Shown: positions 11,201-21,118 of the stretch, piece after piece | How the letters are laid out: the number at the start of each line of letters is the position of its first letter | Position numbering within the stretch: the first letter of the stretch is position 1 | Assembly (NCBI GenBank): GCA_963995525.1 | Contig: OZ023205.1 | Location: 51,660,738 to 51,724,737, forward strand | DNA: 64,000 nucleotides | DNA from: Escarpia spicata | Taxonomy: Eukaryota; Annelida; Polychaeta; Sabellida; Siboglinidae | Direction of reading: 5' to 3' | Position numbers and translations under genes: made by a program | The notes under the pieces: generated by a model | What the model was told of the DNA's origin: nothing | What the model saw: the letters and a program-made list of their open reading frames with translations, nothing else | Databases searched by the model: none

Positions 11201-14046
11201 AAAATTGGATATGCAGATACCAGGACGAAATAACGGCAGTGTACTATGTCAAGTTCCAGGTGGCCATTCACCCAATGGTGGTACACTTCAAGCAGGACGG
11301 CGAGCTTTGTACCAAGAGCTACGTGTAGATTACAAGTGTCACTGCTCACACTTTTGAAGGAAGTCAATGAAATCCTTCCGGAACTGTCGACTCTGCACTT
11401 CATCAGAGACTCACCAACTTCGCTGTACTGGAACCGCACAATATGTGCCCTAGTAAAAACATTTCCATCACTGTTCGGTCTTAGAGCTTCGCGCACCTGG
11501 CTGGAGGCTGGCCACGGGAAAGGCCGCTGTGACAGAATGGGTGGTGGCATGAAAAGGAAGACTGACAACCTGGTGAAGGCTGGAAGAGTAATCACCATGA
11601 GCTAAGAGTTCTGCCAAAATCGTGCTAATGACACGACCATGACCGTCCTGGAGATAACCCTCGAAGTCATCCAGGACTGCAAGGATGAAATCGAAACATG
11701 GAATGTTCCAGATGTCCATGGTATAATGTCTGTCCATGCTGTTGTGGTCCTGGGCCCAGTCGTAAAAATCTGCAGTACTTCCTGCTTCAAGGATTCCTGC
11801 TACATGAAGGGAGGAGGGTTCCATCCAACATGTTCTGGTTGGGAGAACACGCAACTGGCGCTGGAGAGGGGGAGGAGGAGATGGATGACATATAGGTGGT
11901 GGTGGAAAGGGTCGAGAGACAGGTGGTGGAGGAGAGGGGAGACACAAGTGGTGGTGGAAAGGGTCGAGAGACAGGTGGTGGAGGAGAGGGGAGACACAAG
12001 TGGAGGCGGAAAGGGTCGACAGACAGGTGGTGAGGGAGAGGGACGACAGAGAGGTGGTTCAAGGGAAGGATGAGAGAGCGGTGGTGCTTTTGGGACATTC
12101 AGTTCAAGTTTAATTAATTGTTCTTAAAATTATCTTTCGACAACTTACAAAACTGGTCGGTTAGACTTTAAATAAATAAGTATGTATTCATGTTCTATTG
12201 TTCAGTATATTAATAAAATGATAAGAATAATTGAGAAACACATATATGGAACACTCACAGAAATGATTTTACATTTACACTCGGGTATGTATACGTAGAC
12301 AAAGTTTAAGTAAAAAGTTCTCAAATAATAAAAAAATACTCTATTCTACTGAAACCGTACATAGGCATGAAACCGTACGTCTCCGACAGTTTCTTAGCCC
12401 ACACCTCAATATTTTTGCAAAGTATATGAAGTAACATCAGTGCTTGGTATATGTAACCTTTGTACAACCAATTTAAATACTTACATCATGACCTGTTGAC
12501 AGTTAATACCCAATACACATTATAAGAGGAGGTACATGAAACCGTACGTCTCCGGCGTTTTCTTAATTAGAATAATAAGAATAGGACAGAATCACCTACA
12601 TATCATTAACATAATCAATTTAGACTGTCGGATAGATACAAAAACATTCTTAAAACAAGTTAGAGTTGTCCAATGGTATCGCCAGTAATTTATTCCATTG
12701 TACTGAAAAGTATATTATATGAAACCGTACACCTGCAAATTCTAAACTGTCTACAAATTGATAGTTATAAATCAGTGTCAATAAGGTATACCCTGTTGAA
12801 AACTCAATGTGTATACCTTGCCATGAATGTATTTTTAAGATAAAACATGCATTCCCCTTGTAGTGGTAATATGTAACAGAACGTTACCTTTATAAAACAT
12901 CAAGTCTGAGAGAGCGCAAAATACTTCAAAGCTCCCCTTTAAAATTTAAAAAGACGTCCGAAACATATTTCTTACTGAATTTAAAACACACGTGTTTTAC
13001 ATACATTGAAAATGAAATTTCACAGGTAAATGTGAGATGAAATAGTTGTAGCAGTTTCCAAGTAGGGGGACTTGTGTGCAGACGTATGGTTTCAGAACTT
13101 AAACACTTCTATTAGCTGTGAAATGCTCAGTTTGAGGATTTAACTTGCCCAATCTTATTCTCCAATTACCTCAATATGTTCTATTCGTACTACAGAAAAC
13201 ACAACTTTATACGCATATGTTTATTTTTGACCCCCTAGCAACACCATTTGTCAACGTTTCGTGGGAATCAACCATCTATTTAAGCAGGCGTACATCGACT
13301 GAGGAACTGTGCTGTAGGACACTTTTTTATGAATATGTATTTAATCAATTAATTTATTTCTATTATATAATGTATTCTAATTAAATTATTATTTATCTTT
13401 TAATACAATTTTATATATCATAATGTATATTCTCATGCTTAATTATATTAATATTTGTGCAAATATGTCATGTACGTTGGTCACATTATATATATATATA
13501 TATACAATCTTGTAAATCTTAATAATTATTACATTTACCGGCATCTTTATACATATATACTTTTACATTTGTTTCCATGTACGTCTTATAATGTGTGTAC
13601 GCGCCTATGAACGGGCTGGTCCCGGAGATATGGCGCTATAGAATTGCTAGTAATAATAATATGTTTTAAGATCAAGATACTGTAACTATGATGGTGATTA
13701 CTGCTACCCTCGGTTTGTTACCCCATGTGTGAGTGTAACATATTATATTAGCATGATGGTACATAATAGATATGTCATGAACACGGATGTGTGTACTCAC
13801 AAAGAAGCCTCCCCAGATGCCGAGACCTAGCGAAGTCATCAGGGCGTGTTCTGCATTCGCTGTTAGGTTGAACACTATGCAGAGAATACCAATTACAATC
13901 TGTATCACACCTAGTACGAAGGACGTGTTGCTGGCGTAGTTTACCCAGATTGGAGCCGCCTCATAGTTTGGTATAATTACAACGTTCTGAACAGGAACAA
14001 CTCCGGCAGGCTGGCCTCCAGGTGTCAGTACTGTAGTTGTCTGCAT
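5122..14046 (-). CDS. MS4A/CD20-like four-transmembrane protein, six exons, complete
   Basis: The exons join without a frame error: 13801-14046, 8970-9026, 8466-8576, 7443-7574, 6708-6816, 5122-5291. The product is 274 residues. Four hydrophobic segments lie near residues 39-61, 68-94, 102-128 and 141-174. The TM2 block, GGFFFILTGAFGTIAA followed by RRKTTC, is the strongest resemblance to MS4A/CD20 (PF04103) proteins. The fourth segment ends in a cysteine-rich turn (GCKTVCC). The cytoplasmic tail is Pro/Gln/Met-rich and holds PPPY at 244-247, the pattern bound by WW domains such as those of Nedd4-type ligases (known for the motif, inferred here). All five introns are GT-AG. Just upstream of the ATG, TATAACAG at about 14063 looks like a 5'-UTR acceptor, so a non-coding first exon is likely. 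Family identity is from pattern only; another tetraspan family with the same fold is possible. Confidence 0.85.
5381..5690 (-). mobile_element. Dispersed GGTCACC-type element, reverse copy
   Basis: A reverse-oriented member of the family also at 9096, 49324 and 56721. It starts CACTCGAACCTTGCTTCACG, then GTCACCTCAGTAACA. The stretch with CAGCCACCTCGC and ATTAAGGTCACC is duplicated in tandem here. It lies in MS4A-like intron 5. Confidence 0.7.
6708..6816 (-). CDS. MS4A-like exon 5 (residues 183-218)
   Basis: A Met/Pro/Gly-rich tail segment beginning VMQPAPVMMDMGG. Acceptor CTTCAG, donor GTTAGC; ends in phase 1. Confidence 0.85.
7443..7574 (-). CDS. MS4A-like exon 4 (residues 139-182)
   Basis: Encodes TM4 (LLLILSLFEVIIAIWSAIL) and the cysteine/arginine-rich inner border GCKTVCCGRR. 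Acceptor TTGTAG, donor GTAAGT. Confidence 0.88.
8035..8460. repeat. Tandem array abutting the MS4A-like exon 3 donor
   Basis: About 17 imperfect units of 22-28 bp built around ATGTAATGTTACACACC on the plus strand. On the gene strand the units read like GACAGGGTATGTAACATTAC. The true exon 3 end and donor is ACAGG|GTGGGTACCGG followed by TAAAATTAC. The array therefore begins about 10 bases into the intron and its units resemble the 5' splice site. Confidence 0.75.
8466..8576 (-). CDS. MS4A-like exon 3 (residues 102-138)
   Basis: Encodes TM3 (LSILAVAIFVLPLLVYSS) and part of the second extracellular loop. The acceptor is TTTTCAG. The donor GTGGGT directly borders a tandem array (8035-8460). Confidence 0.88.
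8970..9026 (-). CDS. MS4A-like exon 2 (residues 83-101)
   Basis: A 57-nt exon, FILTGAFGTIAARRKTTCT, completing TM2 and adding a basic loop. Acceptor TTCCAG and donor GTGAGT flank it exactly; phase 0 at both ends. Confidence 0.88.
9096..9285 (+). mobile_element. Dispersed GGTCACC-type element, copy 2
   Basis: Begins CAGTGAAACCTCATTATTAA and ends GCAAGGTTCAATTGTA. The two ends are imperfect inverted repeats (CAGTNGAACCT type). It contains GACTGGGTAAA, TAGCGAGATGACC and TGCGAGGTGGCTGTATTACT, all shared with the other copies. It is non-coding, MITE-sized, and lies in MS4A-like intron 1. Confidence 0.75.
9324..10229 (+). pseudogene. Non-LTR retrotransposon (LINE) reverse transcriptase, 3' end
   Basis: An open frame of about 300 codons matching the C-terminal part of CR1/Jockey-type LINE ORF2. 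It has VNWLSDNK-like DRIERCIEEAKQWMSDHN, NIGITIDSGLTM, the thumb/connection block SWLDYSNAVLYG and LVELHWLPVRWRIQYK, and the tail GRRAFSVSGPTLWNALP. The catalytic YADD block and the endonuclease are missing, so this is a 5'-truncated insertion. The frame is unbroken to TGA at 10227-10229, suggesting a fairly young copy. It lies in MS4A-like intron 1, antisense to the gene. Confidence 0.85.
10960..11850 (+). pseudogene. Transposase-like gene of the 'HGKG' family, broken
   Basis: The first frame reads WLAQYVEHEDRVF, then QMDYAENWICRYQDEI and VAIHPMVVHF. This matches the DFAEN, QDE and HPM blocks of a large family of uncharacterised, transposon-associated animal proteins. A frameshift near 11300 leads to LHFIRDSPTSLYWNRT and WLEAGHGKGRCDRMGGGMKR, the DG-Q-Y and HGKG blocks. 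One in-frame TAA (about 11603) is followed by the C-terminal part (HGIMSVHAVVV, then SCFKDSC). Motif order is conserved. The frameshift and stop mark it as a pseudogene unless they are sequencing errors. The family is recalled by pattern, and its biochemical role is not established. Confidence 0.65.
11890..12065. repeat. 52-bp GA-rich minisatellite
   Basis: Just over three copies with a 52-bp period, marked by GGTCGAGAGACAGGTGGTGG at about 11910 and 11962 and a diverged copy at 12014. The strand bias is strong (G/A on plus). Confidence 0.85.
13486..13504. repeat. (TA)n microsatellite
   Basis: A pure TA run in AT-rich flanking sequence. Confidence 0.95.
13801..14046 (-). CDS. MS4A-like exon 1 (residues 1-82)
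   Basis: Starts MQTTTVLTPGG. It has a Pro/Val-rich cytoplasmic N-terminus, TM1 (SFVLGVIQIVIGILCIVF) and the first half of TM2. The donor GTGAGT lies below 13801 (phase 0). Confidence 0.88.
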
Positions 14047-14623
14047 TATCCGGATTCGAGCCTGTTATATAGAAGAAACAAAAATGGTGTCACAATGTTG
14101 TTTGCATAGTTAAATTTGTTTTGAGCATTAAATTCTACTCGGGACCATTTTGGGGATGATTAATAGAAAAATTGATCAAAACTTGTAATATTGCTGAATT
14201 GAATATTATTGATAAAAGGTGTGGATAACAGTTTTGTGTTTAATTTTAAACAGTTTTATCGCCATAGAAAAACAGAGCTACAGAGCTAATAAATACTAAG
14301 CTGCAGACATGGACATTAATCAGGCATGGTGCAATTAACTTTAAAAGTAAGTTACTACTAACTCAAAAATGTCTCAATAAAATAAATTAATTTCACATAT
14401 TTACCACTAATATCAAGCCAATTAAATTAACCATTTTTCAATGAAATTAACTTGTTCATAAATTTGCTGATTACATTCATGTAAACTTGTAGAAAGCGAT
14501 TATTAAATGTTACCTTTTACAGTTAGCACTACACATTTATACACATACACCATACATTTTCCAACCACCGCAAAATTCAACACACACCGTTCCAGCGAAT
14601 ATGTGAATAGACTTTCGAGTAAC

Positions 14624-15350
14624 GGCATTACTGTTTGGGCACCTGACACCTACATATAAGTGTTATTTATTTGTATGTATGTTCACTACATGCGGCAGCA
14701 AGTATTTAGGTTGGCATGAAAGTTTGCATACGTGTTATTGTATAATTGTATACATTGTGTATTGGCATTACTGTTTGGGCACCTGACACCTACATATAAT
14801 AGTGTTATTTATTTGTATGTATGTTCACTACATGCGGCAGCAAGTATTTAGGTTGGCATGAAAGTTTGCATATGTGTTATTGTATAATTGTATACATTGT
14901 GTATTGGCATTACTGTTTGGGCACCTGACACCTACATATAATAGTGTTATTTATTTGTATGTATGTTCACTACATGCGGCAGCAAGTATTTAGGTTGGCA
15001 TGAAAGTTTGCATATGTGTTATTGTATAATTGTATACATTGTGTATTGGCATTACTGTTTGGGCACCTGACACCTACATATAATAGTGTTATTTATTTGT
15101 ATGTATGTTCACTACATGCGGCAGCAAGTATTTAGGTTGGCATGAAAGTTTGCATATGTGTTATTGTATAATTGTATACATTGTGTATTGGCATTACTGT
15201 TTGGGCACCTGACACCTACATATAATAGTGTTATTTATTTGTATGTATGTTCACTACATGTGGCAGCAAGTATTTAGATTGGCATGAAAGTTTGCATGTA
15301 TGTATTATTGTATAATTATATACATTGTGTAGTGGCATTACTGTTTTGGA
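14624..15350. repeat. 142-bp satellite array
   Basis: Units start with GGCATTACTGTTTGGGCACC at 14624, 14764, 14906, 15048 and 15190, plus a partial copy at 15334. The spacing is 140, 142, 142, 142 and 144 bp, and the central copies are nearly identical, pointing to recent amplification. It lies upstream of MS4A-like exon 1. Confidence 0.95.
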
Positions 15351-15590
15351 CACCAATAAATGATGGACATCTACATTATAATAATAATAAAGTTTTTATT
15401 TCAGACAAAAGTCCATATGTACATACATACAAGTAAATCACAAAATAATAAATAAATAAAATACATGAAATAAAATACACACATGAATTAAAATAGATGG
15501 TTAACAAAAAATAATAGCATTATTTATTCATATGTACATTTTATACATTGTATGAGCATGGTACATGCGGTAAGGAATAGGTATAAATTA

Positions 15591-15900
15591 CTATAACTGA
15601 CGGCCACAATATAACCCACTGTATTTCACCGTCTGATGATGCTTATAGTTGAAATAAGTTAAGACTGTATTCATTGCACCTCTTGGTTTCTCTGTGAACA
15701 ACTCAAAGCAGTCTATAATCACTGCGACTTTGTCCCCAAACCCATGTCTAAAACACATTGGCATAGACTTTCTTAGGTTTTCCCAAGAAGGCCACTGGAT
15801 AAAAAAAATCCAGTTCCAGGTACAGGGCATTCAGTGTACAGTGAAGTACTCTCTGGATGGTACCAACTGACACATTCAATTGATACGACATATCTCAAAA
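15591..15900 (-). pseudogene. Harbinger/DDE_Tnp_4-type transposase fragment
   Basis: The minus strand reads SVGTIQRVLHCTLNALYLEL (helix-turn-helix region). After a small frame change it reads WPSWENLRKSMPMCFRHGF, then VAVIIDCFELFTEKP and YFNYKHHQTVKY. The IDC.E...EKP block carries the first catalytic Asp of DDE_Tnp_4 (PF13359) endonucleases, and the order fits. The reading ends at a stop before the second Asp and the Glu, so this is a dead fragment. Confidence 0.7.
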
Positions 15901-16044
15901 CAAGTAATTCATGTGAAGTTTCACAAGACACACCAAAAGTTGCTGGCATTTGTGAGTTTCACAGAACCTGACAAATGTCCCTCAACTTGACTGTACACAG
16001 CATCAGGCACAGCCAGGGAAGGTATGCTAGTGTAGAAGGACATT

Positions 16045-17295
16045 TTATTTGAAATAACAGGTCACCTAGAACACAACCAAATCATCACTGATGCCCAGCA
16101 TGGATTTCGTGAGAAACACTCCTGCGAAACTCAACTCATCCTCATGGTAGAAGACTTTGCAGCGGAACTAGACAGGGGCGGACATACAGACCCGTTATTC
16201 CTAGACGTCTCTAAGACCTTTGATAAAGTGCCCCACAAGAGACTGAGCACCCATGAAGTTGGACTACTGCGGCATCAGAGGGGCAACAAACGCATGGATC
16301 AAGAACTTATTCTCTGGTCGCACGCAGCAGGTAGTTGTAGAGGGAGAAAGCTCGCACACTGGCTCTGTTATTTCAGGAGTCAAGAGTACCGCAAGGATCG
16401 GTTGTGGGACCATCTCTGTTCCTGGTCTATATCAACGATCTTAGAGATGGAGTCAGGGCCAGACTAAGACTATTCGCCGACGACACCATCCTCTATTCCC
16501 GGATCAAGACACTGTCTGATGCGGATGATCTCCAGGAAGACCTGAGAAAACTGGAAGTCTGGGAACACAAATGGCAGAGGTCATTCAATGTCGGAAAATG
16601 CCATCTACTGACTGTCACCAAGAAGAAGACCAGGATCCCGACCAGCTACACTCTCCAAAACCACCCTCTTGAGAAAGTCCAAGTACCTGGGCGTCGAGCT
16701 CACAAAGACTCTTCACTGGGGCAAACAAGTCAAAGCTGCAGCTGCAAAGGCCAACAGACTCAGCGCGTTTGCTTACAGAAATCTGAAAGGATGCTCTACC
16801 ACCATCCAGACGCACTGCTTCAAAGGCCTAGCCCGACCAGTCCTGGATTATGTGTCGGCGGTATGAGATCCCCATCAGCAGCACCTGAAGACCACTCTGG
16901 AGATGGTCCAGCGATGCGCAGCCCGCTGCATCCTGCACAAGTTCAGCCACACTGCCAGCACATCAGCCATGGTAGAGCAGCTGAACCTTGAGAACCTGCA
17001 ACTCAGGAGAACAGTTGATAAGGCTAGCATGATGAACAAAGTTATGCACGGCCTTGTCGACCTGCACCTACCTACTGGCCTATTCAAGGCGGCCTCCCGG
17101 AATACCCGTGGTCAGCAGAACAGACTCCTACTGCCCCACTCAAGGACAAACACTTATCTCCATTCCTTCTTCCCATCTGCCATCAGAATGTGGAACTCAC
17201 TTCGCTCAGACTCCTCCGACTCCTCAGTCCCTCCCAGTCTTCAGGTCCTCTATGAAGAACTGGTTGACTGCTCAACAATAGCCACTACCTTCTAA
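16045..17295 (+). pseudogene. Non-LTR retrotransposon reverse transcriptase, frameshifted
   Basis: Blocks appear in order across three frames. They are TDAQHGFREKHSCETQL (16085), LDVSKTFDKVPHKRL (16201), a shift to YCGIRGATNAWIKNLFSGRT (16265), GPSLFLVYINDL (16405), the catalytic LFADDTILY (about 16471), KYLGVELTKTLHWG (16675), and a TGA replacing an expected Trp near 16864. It finishes with FFPSAIRMWNSL and a stop at 17293-17295. The motifs place it in the Jockey/CR1 group. At least three frameshifts and one stop make it a pseudogene. A tRNA-derived SINE lies 90 bp downstream. Confidence 0.88.
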
Positions 17296-17385
17296 AACCT
17301 TCCAGGACTGCCGGGATTTCCATAATAACGTGAACTTCTGAAGTGAAGAAGAACTAAAGAAGCTATTAAACTGAATTGACTCTTG

Positions 17386-17472
17386 GGGGTGTGCGATAGT
17401 GTAGTGGTTAGCACATCCGCCTGACATGCCGGCGCCCTGAGTTCAGTACCCAGACCGGGCAGGTATGGTATA
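17386..17472 (+). repeat. tRNA-derived SINE head
   Basis: The tRNA-like sequence has an A box, TAGTGTAGTGGTTAG, and a B box close to GAGTTCAGTACCC, at tRNA-like spacing with an anticodon-arm-like CCGCCTGACATGCCGG between. It lacks a clean acceptor stem, so a SINE promoter head is more likely than a functional tRNA gene. Confidence 0.6.
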
Positions 17473-17487
17473 TTTGGTGTAAAAAAG

Positions 17488-17672
17488 TCAACATTGGGGA
17501 CTGTGTATCCTTCGTGACTCGGAGATCACATGATCATGATGTCGGTCCCGTCTCAATTTTGGACGTAAAAGAACCACGCCCACGGCACTGAGGACGACAA
17601 GCACCCCGACAGTGACCACCATCGGCATCAGTGCCAGCATAGTCATAGAAAGGTCGACTTGGCGATAATGTT
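17488..17672 (-). CDS. Possible terminal exon of a single-pass membrane protein
   Basis: After a CCTTTTCCAG acceptor the minus strand encodes 61 residues to TGA at 17488. There is a short outer segment (EHYRQVDLSM), a hydrophobic stretch rich in Val/Leu (MVVTVGVLVVLSAVGVVLL), then a strongly basic tail (RPKLRRDRHHDH). This topology suits the end of a type I receptor-like protein. I find no matching upstream exon between here and 22600, so it may belong to a distant gene, be a relic, or be chance. Confidence 0.35.
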
Positions 17673-18047
17673 CTGGAAAAGGCTGGCTAGTTGAATGAGA
17701 CCTCATAAGATCATAACGTTGTAACCACAATATATACAGACTAGTCAGTTAATAGAACGTTGCCGAGTGCTGGAAACAACTAGAACAACACGTCAACACT
17801 GACAAGTCATTGTGATTGTCAACAACTAGGACTCTAACTATGTGAGTATGTCAGTGTACAAGCTCATAAAATATACAAAAATATAATATATCCACAATCA
17901 AGTGGACGTAATTGCAATAACTTGACTAAGTCCTATTCTTCATTATAACAGTCTTTACAACTTACGTAATTCGGTAAATCCAGGGTCAACAGTCGCTAAT
18001 CTTCTTCGTCAGCTTCCCCCAAATCATCTACGGTTTGTAGGGATACA

Positions 18048-18180
18048 GGTGAATTCGGCCCACGGTGAATTCGGCCCGGTGAATTCGGCCCACATCGCTT
18101 GGTGAATTCGGCCCATAACTCTGGTGAATTCGGCCCACGGTGAATTCGGCCCACCCACCTCGCTTGGTAGAATTCGGCCT
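18048..18180 (+). repeat. Left array of the GGTGAATTCGGCCCA motif
   Basis: Copies with short variable spacers (for example CATCGCTT and TAACTCT). The last copy is altered to GGTAGAATTCGGCC. Confidence 0.95.
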
Positions 18181-18204
18181 CAGAGCACGGGTACAGGTCA
18201 AAAC

Positions 18205-18330
18205 GGAGACAGATCCAAAACGGCGACAACCAAAACGGCGACAGTTCCAAAATGGCGACACACCAAAACGGCGACACACTAAAACGGCGACAAACCAAAT
18301 CGGTGACAAGCCAAAACGGCGACAAACTAA
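18205..18330 (+). repeat. CCAAAACGGCGACA array
   Basis: About nine copies of a 13-15 bp unit, CCAAAACGGCGACA with spacer variants (CAAACC, CACACT). It immediately follows the left 15-mer array. No matching inverted array is seen on the right. Confidence 0.92.
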
Positions 18331-19559
18331 TAAACATATTCCAGTACAGAAAATGATACACATCAACGAATTGCTAAATCTATAAATAATGCTGATAGAG
18401 ATGTCATAAAAAAACTGCCATAATTCACTTGTAACAAGGTCTACCAACTCAGCCTGCTGATGACTGCCGTGGCGTGACACGTTTCACGTAGGCATATCAT
18501 TATGTCTGCATATGTCAGTCAACAGCAATAAGTTATTACAGCGGCCAAACATATCAGTGTCATTAATGCGTGTCTAGACATTAATGGAATATATAGGTGT
18601 AGAATTATATAATGAAATAAATAAATGAGTATTATAATTGTCTCAATTACAATATAAAACTATCATATTTTATTCACAGTTTTCCATTCGAATACAACAA
18701 TTTAACTTTGTCATTGATTGTTAGTAATAGTTATAATGTTTCCCGCTGTATGTTGTAAATGTAGAAAGTCGTTGGATGATTATTGGCTATTCACTGCCGC
18801 TGTCTTTCTCACGGTGATGCTCCACAGACGTAAACAATTGGGCATGCCTGGCCTTGAATACACTTTAACAGCTGTAATTAACACAATGTAACTTATTGGA
18901 TGTTGCAAAACAAGCATCCCTTTGAAGTGCTAACCAACGACATGAACTGCCGACAGGAGTTACAGTGTAGCAACTACCGACTTCACACTTTCTTAACCGA
19001 CACAAATCAAAGATAAATCACAAGATAAAATATATTTATTCACAGACTACATTCACTTACAACTGTTTTGGTAGTGGTGACATGCATACATTATGATAAA
19101 AACATAATACATACTTAACATATGTAAACAATATAATAAATTATGTATGTAAAAGTAAGTGAGCAGGTATACTGGATGGAAATATGATACTGAAGAATTG
19201 AAGAAGGGGTTGTGGTATCAGGACCCAGGGGGAGCATTTTGTTGATGTTAAAAAGACCCCAAAGTGATGATGCCACAATACGTAATCAAGTTATTAGAAT
19301 GTGGTATGATATACAATTTAAAACGAACATATTTACAATATGAAAGACACGCATCAATACCTGATACTTATTTTTTACCGATGATATACAGAACACATTG
19401 ATTTTTGAAACTGGCAACAGTTATTAGCATATATTGCAATAGTTTGCATAATCTCGTAACATTACGACATTACTGCCTTCCAGGGAATGCAAATAATGTA
19501 CATATAAAGGATTTACGTTCTTATTTAAAGTGTGAAAAGATCAGTCGGATGATACATTC

Positions 19560-19990
19560 TTACAGCTTCAGAAGTACCTGCTCAATGAAACAATGACGGA
19601 GTAGCAAGCCAGTTACCCCACTGTGTCCCTTCACACAACAAATAATATTGTAGTAAACAAGAAGCCGGCAAACAACTACATTCGCTTCAGAAGTATCTGC
19701 TCAATGAAACAATGACGGAGTAGCAAGCCACTTACCCCACTGTGTCCCTTCACACAACAAATAATATTGTAGTAAACAAGAAGCCGGCAAACAACTACAT
19801 TCGCTTCAGAAGTATCTGCTCAATGAAACAATGACGGAGTAACAAGCCACTTACCCCACTGTGTCCCTTCACACAACAAATAATATTGTAGTAAACAAGA
19901 AGCCGGCAAACAACAACATTCGCTTCAGAAGTATCTGCTCAATGAAACAATGACGGAGTAGCAAGCCACTTACCCCATTGTGTCCCATCA
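19560..19990. repeat. 119-bp tandem repeat
   Basis: Units begin GCTTCAGAAGTATCTGCTCA at 19565, 19684, 19803 and 19922. Copies differ at only a few bases. Confidence 0.93.
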
Positions 19991-20984
19991 CAAAAGAGTG
20001 GTTTGAAATCTACGTAAATCTATGATCTAGTTGCTACCATATATCCGTATAGTGTGCGGATATAATTGTTCATCTTTTGCGCCATTTGTATCTTTGTGTG
20101 TGTTTATATTGTAATAGCCAATAATAACTAACATTGTACTATTATGTAACATCTGCCATATTCCATGTGTTGTAAGTAAATAATTCTTAGGAGTATACAA
20201 ATACAAGCGTTTCTTCAGTATACCCCTTTTTTCTGACATACTCATTCTGATATACCATAAACACTGTATGTATTGTTCTTTTGTTGGAAAAATAAACATT
20301 TACTTATTTACTTACATATCATGTACAAACAAGGTTATATAGTGCTATATTATTAATTGACATATTGAGCACTTTTAAACGTATTCATCCTGGGCTGAAC
20401 TGGAACTAAGCAGACGACATGAATATGTGTTACAACACAAATTAAGCTGTTTTCGGTAGGTAAATTATACAGAAGAAGCAGCTATATTATACATAATATT
20501 GAGTATAACTGATTTTTGTTCTCCAAAATTTAGTAGTGTGATAAGTGATACGCCTGAGTATTTGCGATGGTATACTTACTCTGCGTACCATTTAGCTATG
20601 TGAGATATTTCAAACCGTTGCTAGGGGTCTATGTGTTTATTGCACCTTTCATTGCACCATACATTAATAAAGTTACACTGCAAACAAATGTTGACTTGTG
20701 CCGTTTATACAGCATGTGACATCCTTTCACCGTATTACATTAGTCAATTTTTGTCGCATCGCATAGGCACACTATTCTCGTTTATATACACAATTCACGG
20801 CACTTCGCACCAGCGGCAGCGCCATCGACACCGCACGAGATAGCGCTGGAAAAGCGCAAGATATGGTGCTGGAGCGAAGTTAGACGTTCGAAGATCGAAC
20901 ATAAAATGGTGATTAAATGTGTGTTTTTATGAACAACATTTTCACTAACTAACGACTTAAAACTCTAAAAACAACGCGGGCCGA

Positions 20985-21118
20985 ATTCACCAGAAAGTTG
21001 GGCCGAGTTCACTTAGCAGATATAACATGGGCCGAATTCACCACCCCATTCACGCCATTATAAAGTGGGCCGAATTCACCAGAAAGTTGGGCCGAATTCA
21101 CCGTGGGCCGAATTCACC
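20985..21118 (-). repeat. Right, inverted array of the 15-bp motif
   Basis: TGGGCCGAATTCACC copies in inverted orientation relative to 18048. One copy is mutated to GGGCCGAGTTCAC. Confidence 0.95.

Larger units (their letters stand above)
10506..13098 (+). mobile_element. Putative element with inverted ends and repeated GAAACCGTACGTCT motif
   Basis: The left end TTCTGAAACCGTCCGTCTGC (about 10506) matches the reverse complement of the right end near 13076-13098 (CAGACGTATGGTTTCAGAAC). The same motif recurs inside as GAAACCGTACGTCTCC or close variants near 10689, 10859, 10871, 12350, 12371, 12538 and 12720. A broken transposase-like gene (10960-11850) lies between. Spaced subterminal copies of an end motif are usual for transposase binding sites. 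A clean target duplication is not visible; AACTT occurs on both sides but not immediately adjacent. Confidence 0.5.
18048..21118. mobile_element. 3.07 kb element bounded by inverted arrays of GGTGAATTCGGCCCA
   Basis: The left end begins GGTGAATTCGGCCCA, then CGGTGAATTCGGCCC; the reverse complement of the right end begins with the same 30 bases. Six or so copies of the 15-mer lie at 18048-18180 and six inverted copies at 20985-21118. Between them are a 13-14 bp array (18205-18330), a 119-bp tandem repeat (19560-19990) and AT-rich sequence without a transposase, so it would be non-autonomous. I cannot define a target duplication with confidence. Confidence 0.6.

Noticed and set aside
10990..11598. 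202-codon minus-strand frame
   Set aside because: The plus strand carries the recognisable transposase-like motifs; the minus frame is a shadow without domain resemblance.
17386..17472. Functional tRNA gene
   Set aside because: The A and B boxes are present but the acceptor stem ends do not pair convincingly; a SINE head fits better.
18048..21118. EcoRI-linker or vector artefact, because every 15-mer holds GAATTC
   Set aside because: Copies have mutated, spacers vary, and the arrays are inverted around 3 kb of ordinary genomic sequence, so a natural element is more likely.
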